Notes: generated by a model not told the origin, from the letters alone. DNA of 64,000 bases from Opisthocomus hoazin (GCF_030867145.1 NC_134419.1:74891403-74955402); one strand, 5' to 3'. Shown: positions 1-14,760, numbered from the stretch's first letter. Translations and numbers: made by a program.

Positions 1-3000
1 GCATAGCTGTAAGTGACATAATCCAGGTGAGCAGCTATTGTATGTTAAACTTTGAGCATTCTTCAAAATAATAAACAATATATTGAAAAGGATTGTCTTC
101 TGATTAAGTAACTACACAGAGACTCTGTAGATCGTTACTGCTCTTTCCAGATTTGGTAAATGCACCTTGTATCACTGGGCTGGTTTAACTTTCATGTACG
201 CTACCGAGAGCAGTGCAGCCCCAGTCTCAGCCAGAACCTCTAGCCGTTACCACGACGTTACTGGTAATAGAGGAGAAACCAGTCCCAGCTATATTAGCAG
301 TGTAAATGTATCTGAACTTCGGCTAGATGCATTAGGATCTGATGCCAGTGTGGAGAAGACCAGTAACCTCACCGTAATCTATTCCTATGAATTTTAATTA
401 GGTAGTTCAATGTGAGCACTGTTACTTTATGATTAGCATATCACAGGGATTCAACATCATTAGCAAAGGTAATGACTGTTTATCTTGTCCCACAAGATCA
501 TCTTCAGCTCTCTCATCTTCTGGTCCAAGGGGGGTTGGGCAGGTATGAGAGAGGCTGTGTGATTTGGAAGATCGCTTCTTAGGCAAATTTTGTAACTGCG
601 CTCAATAAGCAGATGCACAGACATAACAGATACTGTTTTTATCTGAAGTCTGACCCACAAGGTTTTATTCAACAGAAGAAATGTTGCTGGAATCACAGTC
701 TGGGTCTTTGCGTGCTTGGATGGATTTTCTTGAAGCACTGGATTCTAGATACTTTTATCCCCAGATTTCAGCAAATAGCACATGGCAGATAACGAGTTAC
801 GACACACGCAGGCTGGCATTTTGAGAGCTTCCGAGCTCTTTGTGCAGCAAAACATAGTGAGTATGAGACTGCTGTCTCTTGCTCCCACTGCACCTCCTGA
901 GATGCAGAATAAATTCCCTGGATTCAGATGTTCCCCTTCATGGAAAGTGCTTCTTGGCACCTGATACCCCATGTATCTGTGTAATGGATACTGTGTTATC
1001 AGTTCTGCCCAGCATAAAGACGTCCATTGTTTTTGGCGTAAAAAAAGTTATATATATTAAATCATTTTCCAAAGCAGGTGGTTCTAACAGAAAAAAAAAA
1101 CCACACCACAAACCATAGCACGTATGAACATAGTAACCAAGTATGTGTCCCACTATTTGGGGTTTCATTTCAAGAGAAAACAGAAAACTGGAGATCAGAT
1201 CTAGCAAGAGCAACCTGCAGCCATTATAAATAAAGCTGCTTTTCAAGGTCCATTAAACACTAATCATGCCTTAGATTAAGAAGAGAGGGGGGAACCACAG
1301 GTCTGAGATTGTTTAAAGGGTATACTTCATACTGTTAAGAAATTTAAGACAGAGACAGGTCAGACTGAGTTCTGTTTAATTTAAAAGATACTCATCTCAA
1401 ACGTTCGTCAGAGGTCTCAGGATACTGGACATCTTACAACAGGGTACACAGGAAAGACTGAAGAGAAAGAGTTTCAGGAGAAGAAAGAGGAATATAGTCC
1501 TGATTCAGTCCTAGTTTCCTCCATTTCCCCCCCAAAACAGAGTTTAATAGTAATTTCTAGTATTATTCTCACAAATTTGCAAGTTGCTCATCTAAAACGC
1601 AAATTTAAGATACATTTATCCTTCCCTAATTTGTCAGTTGACTTGTATCAAGGTGCACTGTATAACACACCTTTAGGCAAGTTCTGCTGGTCTGCAGGAG
1701 TATTTTCTTACGCCGCTTCAGCATTTGCACAGCTCACGCAGGCGGTGAGGATCTATGCTCCAGCATAAAACGCTGGCAGTCTTTCCGGAGCAACAGGTAC
1801 GTTATCCAAGAGCTACCAGTCACCCAAGCCAACTGGCACCCTTCTCCCTTCCAATCTCAGCACAAAGCAATTGCTCAATCAGTCACCCGATTTGGATAAT
1901 GGCCCGTGGCACCTCTCCTGGCGAAGCACTCAAGGGCTTGATCCAAACCCCGGTCAGACCCCCGGGTCTCTCCCCATCTCCAACCCTGCCTGGCCAGGCT
2001 TGGCTGCTGCAGCCTTACGGAGCCCCCTGCTCTCTGCAAAGACCCAACCAACGTGCGCCACTGCCGAGGCAATTCCAGATTTCTGCTCTGTTGGCTGGGT
2101 GAAATCATCTCAAAACAAGGTCAGAGAGGAAAATGTCACCTTTGAAATGGAAGGAGGTTTCTGTAGCACATTATCGTCTAACGTAAACAACAATGACACT
2201 AGAGACGGCAGAAGTTTGCAGCTGTATTATAAACTTTCTTCCATCACCTTGCCTAGGAATAAGTCATCCAAACAAGCCCTGGCAGTTTTGACTGCTCAAG
2301 AAACTTTATGGCTGAGAGCTGCACGGATGATTTACTGCTGGGTCCCCTTTTTCCCCTCAAGCTTGCACTAAACTAGAAATTCACAATTGTTTAATAGAGG
2401 ACAGCATACTCGCCTCTTCTTTTTTTTCTTCCTTCTCATGAGAAGACCTGTTTTATAGTTCTTGTGAAAGAATTTGTGATGTCTGATTACAACACAGAGC
2501 TATAAATCCGAGTCTTAAAAAAACCCAGCGTCTCTCTCTCTCTCCTTTTTTTTGTGCTTAGCAATAACACACTTGTTTTAATGAGCCAATCGTCTAGGTA
2601 TGAGAACACACAACTGCCGAGAGAAAGCAGATAAGACAAAACACCCTGCTGCATCCCGGACGTTGTCTTGATGGATGCTGTTCTAACAAAGCACGTAGCT
2701 GGTACTCAGAGCTGCTTACAAAATTCAGGCCAGCTAAAGTTTCTGCTTGGGAAGCAGCCTCAAGAAAGCCCAGGCCCTTGATACCCGTATCACAGCATCA
2801 CCCTGATGCACTAAGGTACTTCAGAAGATACGTAATTTCAAGACCATTGCCTTCATTGGTCAGAAATTTCATTATGGATATATTACAAGACTCTCTCATT
2901 TAATAATTCACTCACTTTATGAAAACAGTGCAGGAAAAATGATGGGTTCTGTACTGGTTTAAGTAGAAGACAACAGCAAAGGAAATGCAACCACCACTTT

Positions 3001-6000
3001 TAGAGGAACTGGTGTAAAGATAAATAAAAATCTATGTGAGTAAATGGATTTAACCCATCTGGTCTCACATCCCAAAACCTTTTAAACCTAATGATAGGCT
3101 TACAACCACTGGAATGTTCCTGAAGTCAATCTACGCACAGCCCTGCATCTGAACAAGTCTCCTCACAACCTACATCTCTCCTGTTCCACTCCTCAGGCTC
3201 TTTGCCAATGCAAGCACCGGATTCCCTGAGCAGGGCACCTGAAGTGACCGCACCAGTGCAATGGTCTATCCAAGGTCATGGTCACCACGGCAGGTGGACA
3301 CACTCAGGACATCCCACTCATCCCTCATGAGCCTTGGATCTGCCAGGCGGGTTGGGAGAACCTTAATCCTCCCTCCCATGCAGCTTGGGCTTCTCCTGCA
3401 GCAGGTCCCAAAGCTCTTGCCCCAGAAGCTTGCTCTGGGTGTCCGCTGCTCAGCGGAGAGCAGACTTCTTTCCCTTCTCCAGCTCCTAGGACTGCACCAG
3501 TTGCATCCAGCTGCACACATGTGAGGCTGTTTATTAAATCTGAATTTTGCAGTGGCTGCAAATACTGGGATACTTCAACTGTCATTGACGTCTCAAGGCA
3601 TTCCAGTAACTGAACAATGTTTGCTTAAGATATGTTTGCTGTCTGTTGGATTGTTGTGAAGTGTCACATTTTTCATTAGATTCTGCCTCCCTGGTTGATG
3701 AAATACAGCAAGAATCAAAGTGTTGAAGGAAGTATTTAACTACTGTTCAAATGCTAGTCTACAGCCTACAAGCAAACACCAGCAGGAACAGACCCCCCTG
3801 TAATACAGGCAAACCTTTGTAGCGAGCACATTTTCACAAAGACCAACAAAAGCCAGCAAGCAACTAAAGGAATGAGACGAATATTTAAACACAATCCAAT
3901 ACGCCCGTCATTTCTGTTTTGCTTTCCTAGACCAATATGCTTTTTTCCTAGCAACCAAAATAAGGCTTAGCAAAAATGGACTTGAATAAAATCAGTCCCT
4001 TCCTACATTAAGTTCTACAAAGGAAACTCTGCAAAGTGAATACAAGTGCTGTAGCTGTGGTGATGAAAGGACAAAATGCAGAAGGCAACCTCTACCGACT
4101 TAAACTACCACCTGCCACTACCAACTATCACATAAAAAACAACCCAAACCCAAAGAAACAAGAATAGCACCTTCAAACCTAGTTTTTGAAGGTTTTCTAA
4201 ATGTTAGTCCATGGAACTTCCCAGAAGCCCTGCACTGGAACAGAGGCTGCCCTCGCTGAGGGTCCATGTGATACTTCACATATAGGTGTGCCCTGCAGCC
4301 TTCCTCATCGTCCCTGCAACATTGCCATTTTTGTTGTATGCCCATTTGTGAGAGTTACAAATACTATTTCACAGCAAATTACTCTTCTGAAGGTGCATGA
4401 CCAAAGGATATAGATCAAAAAACTACGATACAAAGACTTGTCACACCACTTATTTCTACTACTAGAATACTCTCTCTTGCTTTATGTCTTCTGAAGAGGT
4501 GCAGCAGGAATGTCAGAGGGAGATTTGGTCAAATTAAAGTTCCGTATCTTGCAAAATATTTTTCTTTACTAGGAGAGAAAGAAAAGCAAAAGGTACTGCT
4601 GAACCCATAGCAGAGAAGGCTGCAAAAGAAAGAGGTTGGCCAATACCTACAGATCTGCTTTGGGTTTTCCATCCCCCACCCCACTTTCTATTTTTCACCC
4701 AATAAAATATTTTAATTTCAGTTCAAAATATTTCATCTTGGCTTCTGAATATTGAAAAATGTCCGTTTTCCATTTTCTGGTTTCAGTTTTTTTCTCTTCT
4801 CTCTTCTGTTATTACTCTCCCTCTCCAGAAACAATGAAGTAGTGTGAAATACTAGAACTACAAGGAGGTCCATCTTTTTTATTTCTGTAGGATTTTTTTT
4901 TTAGTTAGAAAAAAATACATACATTAAGATGGTGTAAAAGTGTGATTGAAGAGACCTGCTTCTAAGGTTTAATCTTTAGAGCATTTTTAAAAGTCAAGTA
5001 CTTTACGTGTAGATATGTTTGAGGAAGATATAATCTCTCAAATAGCATTCACAGAACAATCAAAAAAAGTATTCAAACTGATTATTTTACTCAATGAAGT
5101 TTTCATTCAGCTTTAAATAGCACAGAGGTCTTGGGGGAATAACTTGTTTATTTTTTCATTCATTGTGACAAATGCTTGACTACCTCATGGTTTGCACTGT
5201 TGATACCAACGATTTATGTTTCAGATTCATATACTACAGCTTTAGAAACAATGGGGCTGACCTTTTCAGTTCAGAGATACCAATGAAATAGTAATGTTTA
5301 TTTATTTAATAGAAAAACAGCCTTGTCTCGAAATTCTTTTGCTCAAGATAAAGCAAGAAACTCAGAGTTAAAATTTAAATCTAAACCAAGGCTTGAGTTT
5401 TCTTCAGAGAAAGAAAAAAACTCCCTGAATTGTTTGCAAGACACTTCTGTTAAATCAGAGGTCTTGCAAGATCAGCTTTTAAACTGAGATTTCAACAGCC
5501 TCCAAATATGACTTGAGGGATATTTACCTGTGACTCTGAATCAAAATCACAAGTGACTTTTCAATTTCAGCATTCAAGATCAAATCCTTGTAAAATTTAA
5601 AGGAATTCTAAAATGAGGTCTGATATCTGGTGTCTGTATATAATTTGGTGTTTGTTAGGTTTTGTTTTTTTAAAAAGAAGCAGTAAGAGGACACAAAATA
5701 TATGCATGATTTTATTTTGAAAGAATTTCAATAATTTTTTATCACGTTTTCTTTCATACCTTGGAACCATATTCAGAATGCAGCAGAAAATAAAAAGTCA
5801 TGTGCCAAAAACAAGTCGAGGCTGAGACTGCAGGTATGGATAACCCCACAGGGCTTTGAAGAGCGGCGAGATGTTCAGAACAGAGATGGAGCATCTCAAA
5901 AAAAGAGCAACTCTCGTAAGAAATATAGCAGTTGGCTGCTGTCCTCTCACAGATGAGGCGTTAGAGGGAACATGCACCTATATGTGTGTTTGACTCCACA

Positions 6001-9000
6001 TCCAGGTCAGGCTTTTGGCTGTGGTACCATCGCCCATATGCAGGAGTGGCTAACAATAGGCACAGTCGCGCTGTGTCTCGCACCTGCAAGACCAGAATCC
6101 TTAAATATTGTATTTTGCTCTTACCTTACCCCCCTCTCTCCCTTCATATGTATATATACATGTGTATACACACACACACTAGATTTGGACTACCTAGGTA
6201 GCCAGCCAAGCCAGCCACGTATAAAGTTAAGACTTCCGTATTAATAGATTTAGCATTAGCCAAAATAAAATCTATTACTTTTAAGAAAGACTTAGTATTT
6301 AAAAAAAGAAAAAAAGATTTGTAAAGAAATCAGAATTCATTATCCAAGGAGCCAGGGATAATATCACTTTTGGAAATGGTATAAAGAAAGAAGAAACATT
6401 TCTGGCTAGGAAAAAGCAGCATGCCTGCTGGGAAAGGAAACCATTAAAGTAAACAAGATTCTCTCATTACAAAAGTATCTGAACAACGGTTAGTTTCAGT
6501 TTAGCTGCTGAACTTTTCCAAAGACTGGGTGTACTCATAACACAAGGTGCGCCAGCCTTAAAAAGCCATCCATCAAGCAAGGCAAGCTCAATGTTTTTGT
6601 ATTTGGTAGTTGAGCTTTTTGACTTGGGCTGCACAATTTCGAATCAGAAAGTGTCATAACGCTGTTTTTAGCCTGGATCTGCAACCTTTAAAGCTGAGTA
6701 TAATTTCCTGCATCCCGCCACTACCATCCCCCGCACCTTTCATAATATACACTTCATTTTTACTTGCAACTGCCTAAATACACCGCAGCACGCATTTCTG
6801 GCTCCCAAGGAAAACATTAGGGAGTGGGTGTGCTTCCTTAGGACTGTATTGTGCTTAAAGATAAGCCAAACAGAAAACAAAGAACGCATTATAAGCAACT
6901 GGAATAGCAGCTTCTGAGGTTTCCAACACTTAAATAAGTTTACAGTAAAGTGGATATTAATGACAAATAGCCACTTTCTTGTTTAACAACTGTACCATTG
7001 CTTTTTACTGGATGAATCGGGGGAGGACAGAATTTATTGATAACGATACATTCGGGAAAGGCTGTGCTTGTGATGTTAAGCTGTGAGGTGAAAGTCTGTA
7101 ACACCGCAGCACATGTCTACCGTAGGAAATACAACCTAGGAATATACCCATGCTAGGGTACAGATATAAAGACAAATTTACCTAGGTAAATGGGATACCA
7201 GCTTTATTACTTTACAATGCATATCAAAGCTCCACAAAGCCTTCCAAGAAGCTGGTCCATTGGAGTGGAACTTTAGGTAGGTGAGATGCTTTAGGGAGGA
7301 CACGCTCTGAATGGAAGCATATTGTGCTTTTACCTACGTTGCGTAAAGTTTTGTTACAAAGGCGTCTAACAAACTTGTCTCAAAAACAATAAACTTTCCC
7401 ACCTCAGATGTTTTCAAAAAGCTTCTGACACTTGGCAAGCAAAACATCTTTGAGGTAGAAAAAGAACTTTTCTTTGTCTCATGCAATCCTTTTCAGTTCA
7501 TGTTGATATGAAATTGTTAAAAATCTCCATTTCCTTTCTCTCACCTGCCAAAATAGCAATTAAATGCAAAAGGTGGCTGATTAAAGTCTTAAAGTAACAC
7601 AAAGTTTGGCATAATTTTAGCTTTAAATGAGAGTCTCTGAAAGTTAAACCGTTTGTTTTAAATTCCACTATCTGCAACTTACTGCCTAAGTAGAGCTTGT
7701 AACACACAGGGTAGGTTAAGAGCAACGGTTTGGAAGAGAACTGGGCACCTATGAAGACTACATTCCATTTTGAAAATGTAAAAACAAAATATCATGAACA
7801 AGTTCTCAGAACTTTACTTTGAGGACGTGCAGAAAAACTTGCCATTAGCTGAAGAATTGCTTGTTGAGACAGCACAGAAATGAAGGGTCACATAGCTTTA
7901 CGAGGCTATTTGGCAAGCAGTCAGTATACCAGCCTTAACAGCAAGGGTAGCTGTTTACCATATTATTTTTCCCCCCTCAATATAAAAGTTTGGACAATGC
8001 TGGAGTTGCCACTTTGAACTATCTACTGCCGTGTCAAGGCAACAATACCGCCACCCACCTCTGGAGAGATTCTGCCAAAGCTGTGCCCAAGTCAATGCTA
8101 GCACTACAAATGATGTAGCGTTTGTCTAGTGGCAGCAGCAAATCAAGCAAGGATAGATGTGGAGATTTCTAGATTTACTACAGAAATACGTCCCCTAAAG
8201 CACTCATCTAGCTAGTAACACCTCCAGAGTTTGAGAGTCTTGGATCAACATTTGAGTTACAATTCTTCTGGGAGCTCAGGACTCATCTGTAAATTTAGAC
8301 CCAAACCCCTCCATAGATCAGGAGCAATAAGACCACAAACACCTCTGCGTAATCCAGGTACAAGAAATAACATGAAAGTCATTCATTGGCCATTGCTTCA
8401 AAAAAAAATTGTATATATTAGTAGGCACAAGAGACAAAAAATCCAAAGTCACGTGCTCCAGAGCAATTGTGCTGCCCTGGGTTCAAATACAAAATGGGAA
8501 AGGATGAGAAGCAAAGCTAGTCCACAGACTGACTCTTATATTTATGTTATGTGCTATCTTCATCCAAACCAGCATAGAAACATAAATTTCCTTTTTCTTT
8601 TCAACAACAGCTCACAAATGAAAACCATGGAGAAGGACAAAGTGGCAAAGAATACAAAAGCAGTCAACTAGTTTGGTTACAGATCTTACGAGTGCTCCAA
8701 GTACATTTTCTAGCTTGTAATTCAGGTAATTAAGCGTCAGATAATCCACATGGACTCTGCTTTGGCCATATTACAGGGATAATATTGTTACAAGAATGAT
8801 TGAGAACAACCGGCACAGTGAAAGACATGGCTCTGCAGCCTGCCAGCACCTGAAAGTGGGGAAAAGACCAAAAAATGCACTTTTAAAGTTAATGGCATAG
8901 GAAATCTAAAGAGGCATGGATTTAACTGCATTAGAAGGAAAAACATTTCTTATGAACTATGTTTCAAAGTTCTGCTAGACTGAGACAAAAACTGACTGAG

Positions 9001-9300
9001 AAGAAAGATATCACAGAGAATATAGGAAGGAAAGTACTAGGATTAGGAGGAAACCACTTTTTGCTAACTCTGCAAAAACTGGTTTGTGTCCAAATATTTA
9101 TCATGGGCAAGCTAGGAAGAATCTTTCTTGCCACCATATATGAATTCTGCTACAAAGTCATAATCACTGACATGATACAGGATGTAGAGCTATCATTTTT
9201 AGCAGGAAATTCTGAAGAAAATATACCTAATACTCAGTGTTTTGATTTGGCTGGGTTTTGAGCTTCTTACGATATGACTCCTTGCATATTTTTTCTGCTT

Positions 9301-9348
9301 AAAAAAAAAAAAAACAGCAAACAAAAAACAAACCCCCAAAAAACTCCA
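9301..9348. repeat. A-rich tract
   Basis: Fourteen consecutive A at 9,301-9,314 are followed by a C-and-A-only mixture. No retrotransposon body is recognisable upstream, so I call it low-complexity sequence and not the tail of an element. Confidence 0.7.
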
Positions 9349-9900
9349 CACCCAACAGATCCACTACTTTTACAGCCATAAACCAGGTCTTAAACTAATA
9401 ATGAGACCTCTATTAAAAGCAGCAGTCTGGTACCTAGATTCCTAGTTTCTATGGTCCTATAAGGCATTGTATAGCCACAAGCCATGCTACATTTTCTTTG
9501 CATTATTGTCTTATTCCACTGGACAAAGACTGAATAACACCTTCTGTGTCTTGATACAGGGGTTTCGTTTTGCTCCGTGTTTATTTCATGTCCCAGTGTA
9601 GCACAGAAATGGGGAAAAGCAGATGCAAGTATTTAACTCACAGTATGGAAGGGGAAGTTTGAAGCAGGACCAACTCAGGAGAGACTATCAGGAAGCATAA
9701 AGTAGTGATCAAAATATGCAACTTCCTCAAGACCTGGTTTGTTAATGTTAGCACAGATTGATGAACACGAGGTATTGAAAACAGATCCTTTAAGGCACTG
9801 AACAGATTCCAGGTAAAAGGATCCAAATTGAGCCTCTGCACATGGCAGGCTTCACAGCTCCACATTGCTGCTTCTCCCATGTGGACAACTCCAGTTAGGG

Positions 9901-9949
9901 AAAAAAAAAAACCAAAAAAAAAACCACAAACAAAAAACCAAAAAAAAAA
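9901..9949. repeat. A-rich low-complexity repeat
   Basis: Runs of 7-11 A are separated by CC or C for about 49 bases. It is low-complexity sequence and no source element is recognised. Confidence 0.75.
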
Positions 9950-12900
9950 CTATATCCATCTTTATAACTTCCTCCTTAACTGTCATTCCAAATGTTTTAA
10001 GGCTTTACGGGAATAGGATGGTGTCTCTTATTTTAACTTCCTCCACAGCAAAGATCAGACTTTTGGACATGGAAAACAGCAAGTTTTAGACTTTAAGCGC
10101 CAGCATCTTTTGGGAAAAGCCACTGAGAATGAAGATGGAGAGCAGTGGAGATTTCTGTACCCAAACTGTGCTGCTTGTGATTTCTCTTCTCAGCTACCCT
10201 TGCATGTACACCTGCAGAAGTCCCCATCCCCATGCTCAGCTTTTCAAGGAGGGCTGACAAGGAAAGTGGAGACTGTTACAATTGCTAATCTCCTTCGTGG
10301 AAGAATTTTAAGAATTTAGGCAAATATTCATCAGAAAGAAGTCAAAGAGTTTAATTTGCCTCAACCACTTGGAAGGGGAAGAAGAAGAAGAAAGGTCCCA
10401 GACCTTTGTGAGGTCTCAGCAGTTCCTGAAATCTCAAAAAATAAAAGGACCTGAAAGACAGGGGTTTCTAAAAAGCTCACATATTTTTTCTGTTTGCCTA
10501 TAGCAAGTACAAACCACAAGAGCAAGTTGAAACCCTGCTTTTTCTTTGCCCAGTTATTTAAATGAAAAAAAATCTCTCTCTCCAAGGTGAATAAACTTAA
10601 GCCATAAGTAAAGTCCTGCTTAAATATTGACACAGAACAGTTATATTCTCTACTACTCGCTGTTTTGTTAGCAATTAAAGTATTAGATAAAGAGGCACAT
10701 GTACACAGCTGGATGAAGAAACCTCAAATTTCTGAACAACGTCCCAGTTTCAAGAGTCGGCAGGGAGTCAAAATGACCTTTATCTTGCCAGTGTTAACAA
10801 TTTTAGATTAAGTACACAGATAGCAAATTCCTTGCATGATTTATCAACTATGCAATGCTAATTTTTGTACTCATACAATTTGTACAGTCTCATTTTACTA
10901 GGTACTGTGTGAAGTAATATGTGAAGCATATGACATTCATATTGAAGATGAATAGGATTGTTGGTGTTTGTCTTCATTTATTTCCCCCTCAAAATAACCT
11001 GTGGACACCCTGACAGCTGGAAAAACCCACACTTCACCTTGCAGGTCAGATAGACAGAGGACTCGACTGAGATATTGGAGCAAGTGCAGTGCCATGAGGG
11101 GGAATCCACACGGGAGCAAGGACCTGCCTGCCTGATGCCGCCCTGTTTTTAGGAGAGAGAAAGAGAGATGGCAGATGGGAACAGTAAGTTTCATTCTTTA
11201 AGTCAGAAAGGAATGAGAAGGCTGACATTGCAAGAACAGGTCTGGCCTGCTTTAATTAAAGCAGCGCTAGGCACAATGGAATAAGCACCGAGATGTAGGT
11301 GAAAGTGAAACTCAGAATGTTACTCTAACTTTCCTATGTTTATACCTCTTGTTAGAAGTCCTGCCATACCACCAAATTTCAAAACAAATGTATCTATTTC
11401 TAGATGCCCACTAGTAGTACTTCAATTATATGCAAGTTTTTGTATGTGTATTTACATCTTTATATTCAATGTTCCAAAATAATTACATTTTCATGTGTAG
11501 GTTTAGTTTGGCAATCAGGGTGTAACAACATCAGTCTTCCTCCAAAAATAAAGCCATTTTAAGAGGTTTCTACTTTCACACCCTAAGACATGCCCATCAT
11601 CTCTACAGCACTGTTTATTGCCCATCACTTGCACCGGTACAGCAAGTTGTGATGCTCTGCTAGAAACTGTATTAGTGAAGTGCTAAATGTTATAACATTG
11701 AAAGCGAAAACGTAGGTGCTACCATTGTACAGAGCTATCCTTGTAGAACGGGATTCTCAAAGAGCCTTAGCAGGAATTAGGCAATTGCACGCTGCTCGCT
11801 ATAAAGGGAGCAGTTCGTCAGCTGACCTGACGCCTCACCACAGCACAAAAAACCTCCTTGTATTCCAGAATAGTTCATCTGAGCCACTCAACCTTAAAGT
11901 ATTTGAGAATCAACATCAACGTATAACAACACACTGAAGCTCTATTTCATGGGATATTACTCTTAAAGAGCAGCAGCAGAGCTGTAGTTAAAAGTAGCGT
12001 ATTCAGCCATACTCACAACGATAAGGAGGGGCAGCCACAAATAATGCGTATGTCCTGGCTAAAATCAGGTTCTTAAATAAGGTCCTTTTAGTAGTATTGC
12101 TAGGGTTTTTTTGCGTGCTGGAACATGCTGCGTCTCTGACTCCCATTTCTATGAAAACTCAAAATAATTATTTCTAAAATTAACCAAACGCAGGTTTGTA
12201 TAAAAGAAATCATTGAAGTATACAGTTCCCTGACTACAGCTGTGAGGGCAGGAGGTCAGACACATGCTCCCTCTCACTTCCCCAGCTATATATTGAAATA
12301 TCATTAGCAAATTACACACTGAAAGGAACACATACGATGGCTTTATAACTGTCAGTTGAGCATTTCACCAGAATTGTTGGCTCTAATAGGTTTTTCTCAA
12401 ATCTAAGGATACAATGAGAAGCTCTGAACTCGCTTAACGTGCTTGTGGGGTGCACATACCTCTAACCTATGGGATGGGGTTTAGGCGACAGGACAACTTA
12501 CTGCATGGGCTTTGCAGCAAAAATGCCCAGTCCTCTGAGGAATATAAATTTGCAGTTCCTGTTTTCCTATCCATTTGTTACAGAAAAAAACCCGAATGCT
12601 CACTCCTCCCAGTGCAGTTCAAAGTCACCTGGTCTGACTGGGGTGTATTGGGGCAGTCACAATAAATTTGGAAGCATTTGTTCATTTTTCCAAACACTTA
12701 GAAATATATAGTTTGAGAGAAAGATCCACCACAAAGCACGCAGTTACAATTTACATTCTTATTCAACGGCAAGTTTTCCTTATCTAGCCTGTGTTTCATA
12801 GGGCAGCAGAACACAAAAAAATCAGGAACCGAATGTAACACAGGGCCGGATCAAAACCTGGTTTGTTCAGGACGTCACTAAATTTGGATTTCTAACGAGG

Positions 12901-13539
12901 AATGTACCTTGCAGCCAGGGAAGGCCGAGAGAGCCTTTGAAACGGACAGTGAAAACACTTCTGCAAGATGCATTACAGGACCAGAGACATGCTTTGTTTC
13001 TGCCTCCCCAGGAGTCCTGCAGCTCAGGGCAGCCTTTGTAAGGCCGGCTCACCCTTCATCTTCCTCAGTATGGCTGCAATGGTTGTTTCATTTCATTACT
13101 GTCTTCAGAGAACTACACGGGCAGGCAGAGAGGATCTTTTAAGACATAGGTGTAAGCTCCTTAGACACTTCGTAAATGGCCAACATTGTTTGCAGATATG
13201 TGCTACACCAGCACATCCTCAACCCTTCCTCTCCCCAAGCCTCCTCCCTAGCCAGCACTGCACACTGTAGGAGCTGCAACGATCACCCAAAAGAACATAA
13301 TTACAGAAAAATTCAGCTAATTTCAGGCCCAGTACAAAACTCTCTGCTCATACACAATGTCATGTGACAGTGGCTGTAAAGAGCTCAGCTCAGCCTTAGC
13401 GCTCTATCCCAGCAGGGCTAACCTCAAGCTGGTGCTGCAGAAAGCCATGGCAATGCAGCAGCAGGGCCAGTCCCTTGCACAGGCACAATGAACGATGAAT
13501 TCCACCCCTAGATGCTGCATAAATGTCAATATTCAATAC

Positions 13540-13650
13540 AAAGGGGTTGACTCTGCTCTCACTGTTCCCAGTGTAAATTAATAGTAATTTCATTGGAATA
13601 TAATGAGCTATTAAAGTCAGGATCAGGACAGCAGGATACACACAACAGAA
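13540..13650. repeat. Possible decayed reptile/bird interspersed repeat
   Basis: The stretch combines GACTCTGCTCTC, CCAGTGTAAAT, a TTTCATTGGAAT block and AGTCAGGATCAGG. From memory, this order resembles a common interspersed repeat of turtles, crocodilians and birds whose core is a near-palindrome around CATTGA/TCAATG. Divergence is high and I cannot name the family, so the call is tentative. Confidence 0.3.
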
Positions 13651-14499
13651 ATAAAACGTAACATGACTCTTGAAATTCAATATTAGCTACCGTTTATAAT
13701 TGCATGACAGCTCATCTTTGGACGGCTTGTTGAACTCTAGGCACCCTAACCTGTGAAAAAAAACATTTGTGTGTATTCCTAGAATGCAGGCCACAACACT
13801 AGGTGTAAACTTATAACAAAATGCAGACATAAAGAGAGTGATAAAATCTGACTTAGTAAAGAAACAGGTTCAAACAATGACTGATTAGCAGAAAATTCTG
13901 AGTAGCTTGAATGATGCATGTCTGGTGACGTCAACATTTACAAATTTATCCCTTAGGATCCGGCAAACTGTTCTCAAAAGTAATTTGCTGCCTGGGCATC
14001 ATGGTTTCACAGAGCAGCTTGGTCACTAAATTACAGCTACTGCTGTCACAGATGTACATGAGCTGCCACAGAATCCACAGCAGCAAGACATCACTGGCTA
14101 TCACAATTTCACATTCAATTTTTCTTCAGCAAATGTTAAGGGAATAAACTGATAGGAGCCTAGAAACATAACTGTTCTGCTACATAAGGAAAGACCATCT
14201 ATATTTACACATCTTTCTTAAGAAAATACATATTTACTCAGCTTGCTTAAGTTTTAGTTAAAAAGAAAGGCTTTGGAGGAGAGGGTTTTTTCCCTTCAGC
14301 AATATGAATGCACAGTTATCAGACATCACGATTTTTACCACTCGTGTCCCACAGTACATATTTTCCAGCCCCGAGCCTCAGTAATATCTCACACTTCAGA
14401 GAAAGAGATGTGTTCCTGCAGTGCTTCAAGGGGCCTTTCCAAAAAGGCACCACGATGCCCAGCTGCTCAGTACCCAGAACAAACCCTCATCCAAGCACC

Positions 14500-14760
14500 C
14501 ACTGAGCACCGACCGACAAAGCGACGAGGGATAGCGGCGGCGCGGACCTGAGCCAACAGCCCGGTGGAAAGGGCACCCTACGCAAAGGGAGCTGAGCGCG
14601 GGAGAGCCAGGACAACCTTCCCGAGGATGCAGGGGCACGCAGCACGCTCACGTGAGGGTCTGGGGACCGGCGGGTGCACTCACCTTGGGAATAGGCTGGG
14701 CACGGCGACGGTGCAGGGCAGAGCCCTTCCCAGGGCAGAAGCAAGCGAGCGATAGGGGCC
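14500..14760 (-). promoter_or_regulatory. CpG-rich island in the gene-free region
   Basis: I count about 23 CpG dinucleotides in roughly 250 bases at about 65% G+C, close to the number expected without methylation decay. The flanks are AT-rich and CpG-poor. On the minus strand, CCCAAG|GTGAGT at 14,683/14,684 is a near-perfect 5' splice site, so the patch could be the promoter and first exon of an unannotated minus-strand transcript running towards lower coordinates. A weaker plus-strand donor-like CAG/GTGAGC lies near 14,785. No coding homology is visible. Alternatives are an orphan CpG island or a GC-rich relic of another kind. Confidence 0.45.

Larger units (their letters stand above)
1..14480. 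other. Gene-free DNA downstream of FGFR2, distal part
   Basis: This AT-rich stretch shows no ORF with a recognisable domain, no exon set with consistent splice sites, no tRNA or rRNA, and no intact mobile element. Open frames up to 166 codons (for example 1,871-2,371 on the plus strand) have no homology I recognise and look like chance. Local structure is limited to A-rich tracts at 9,301-9,348 and 9,901-9,949, an alternating TA/CA patch near 6,145-6,180, and a possible decayed repeat at 13,540-13,650. In mammals the DNA 3' of FGFR2 is a long gene desert with distal enhancers; that this region is the counterpart is inference from gene order, not seen in the sequence. Confidence 0.6.

Noticed and set aside
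1871..2371. 166-codon ORF on the plus strand
   Set aside because: No domain, no low-complexity-free conservation cue, no splice or promoter context. Overlapping ORFs in other frames of the same GC-richer patch suggest chance.
8231..8671. 146-codon ORF on the plus strand
   Set aside because: The translation shows no recognisable family and has a composition like random AT-rich sequence; nothing nearby supports a gene.
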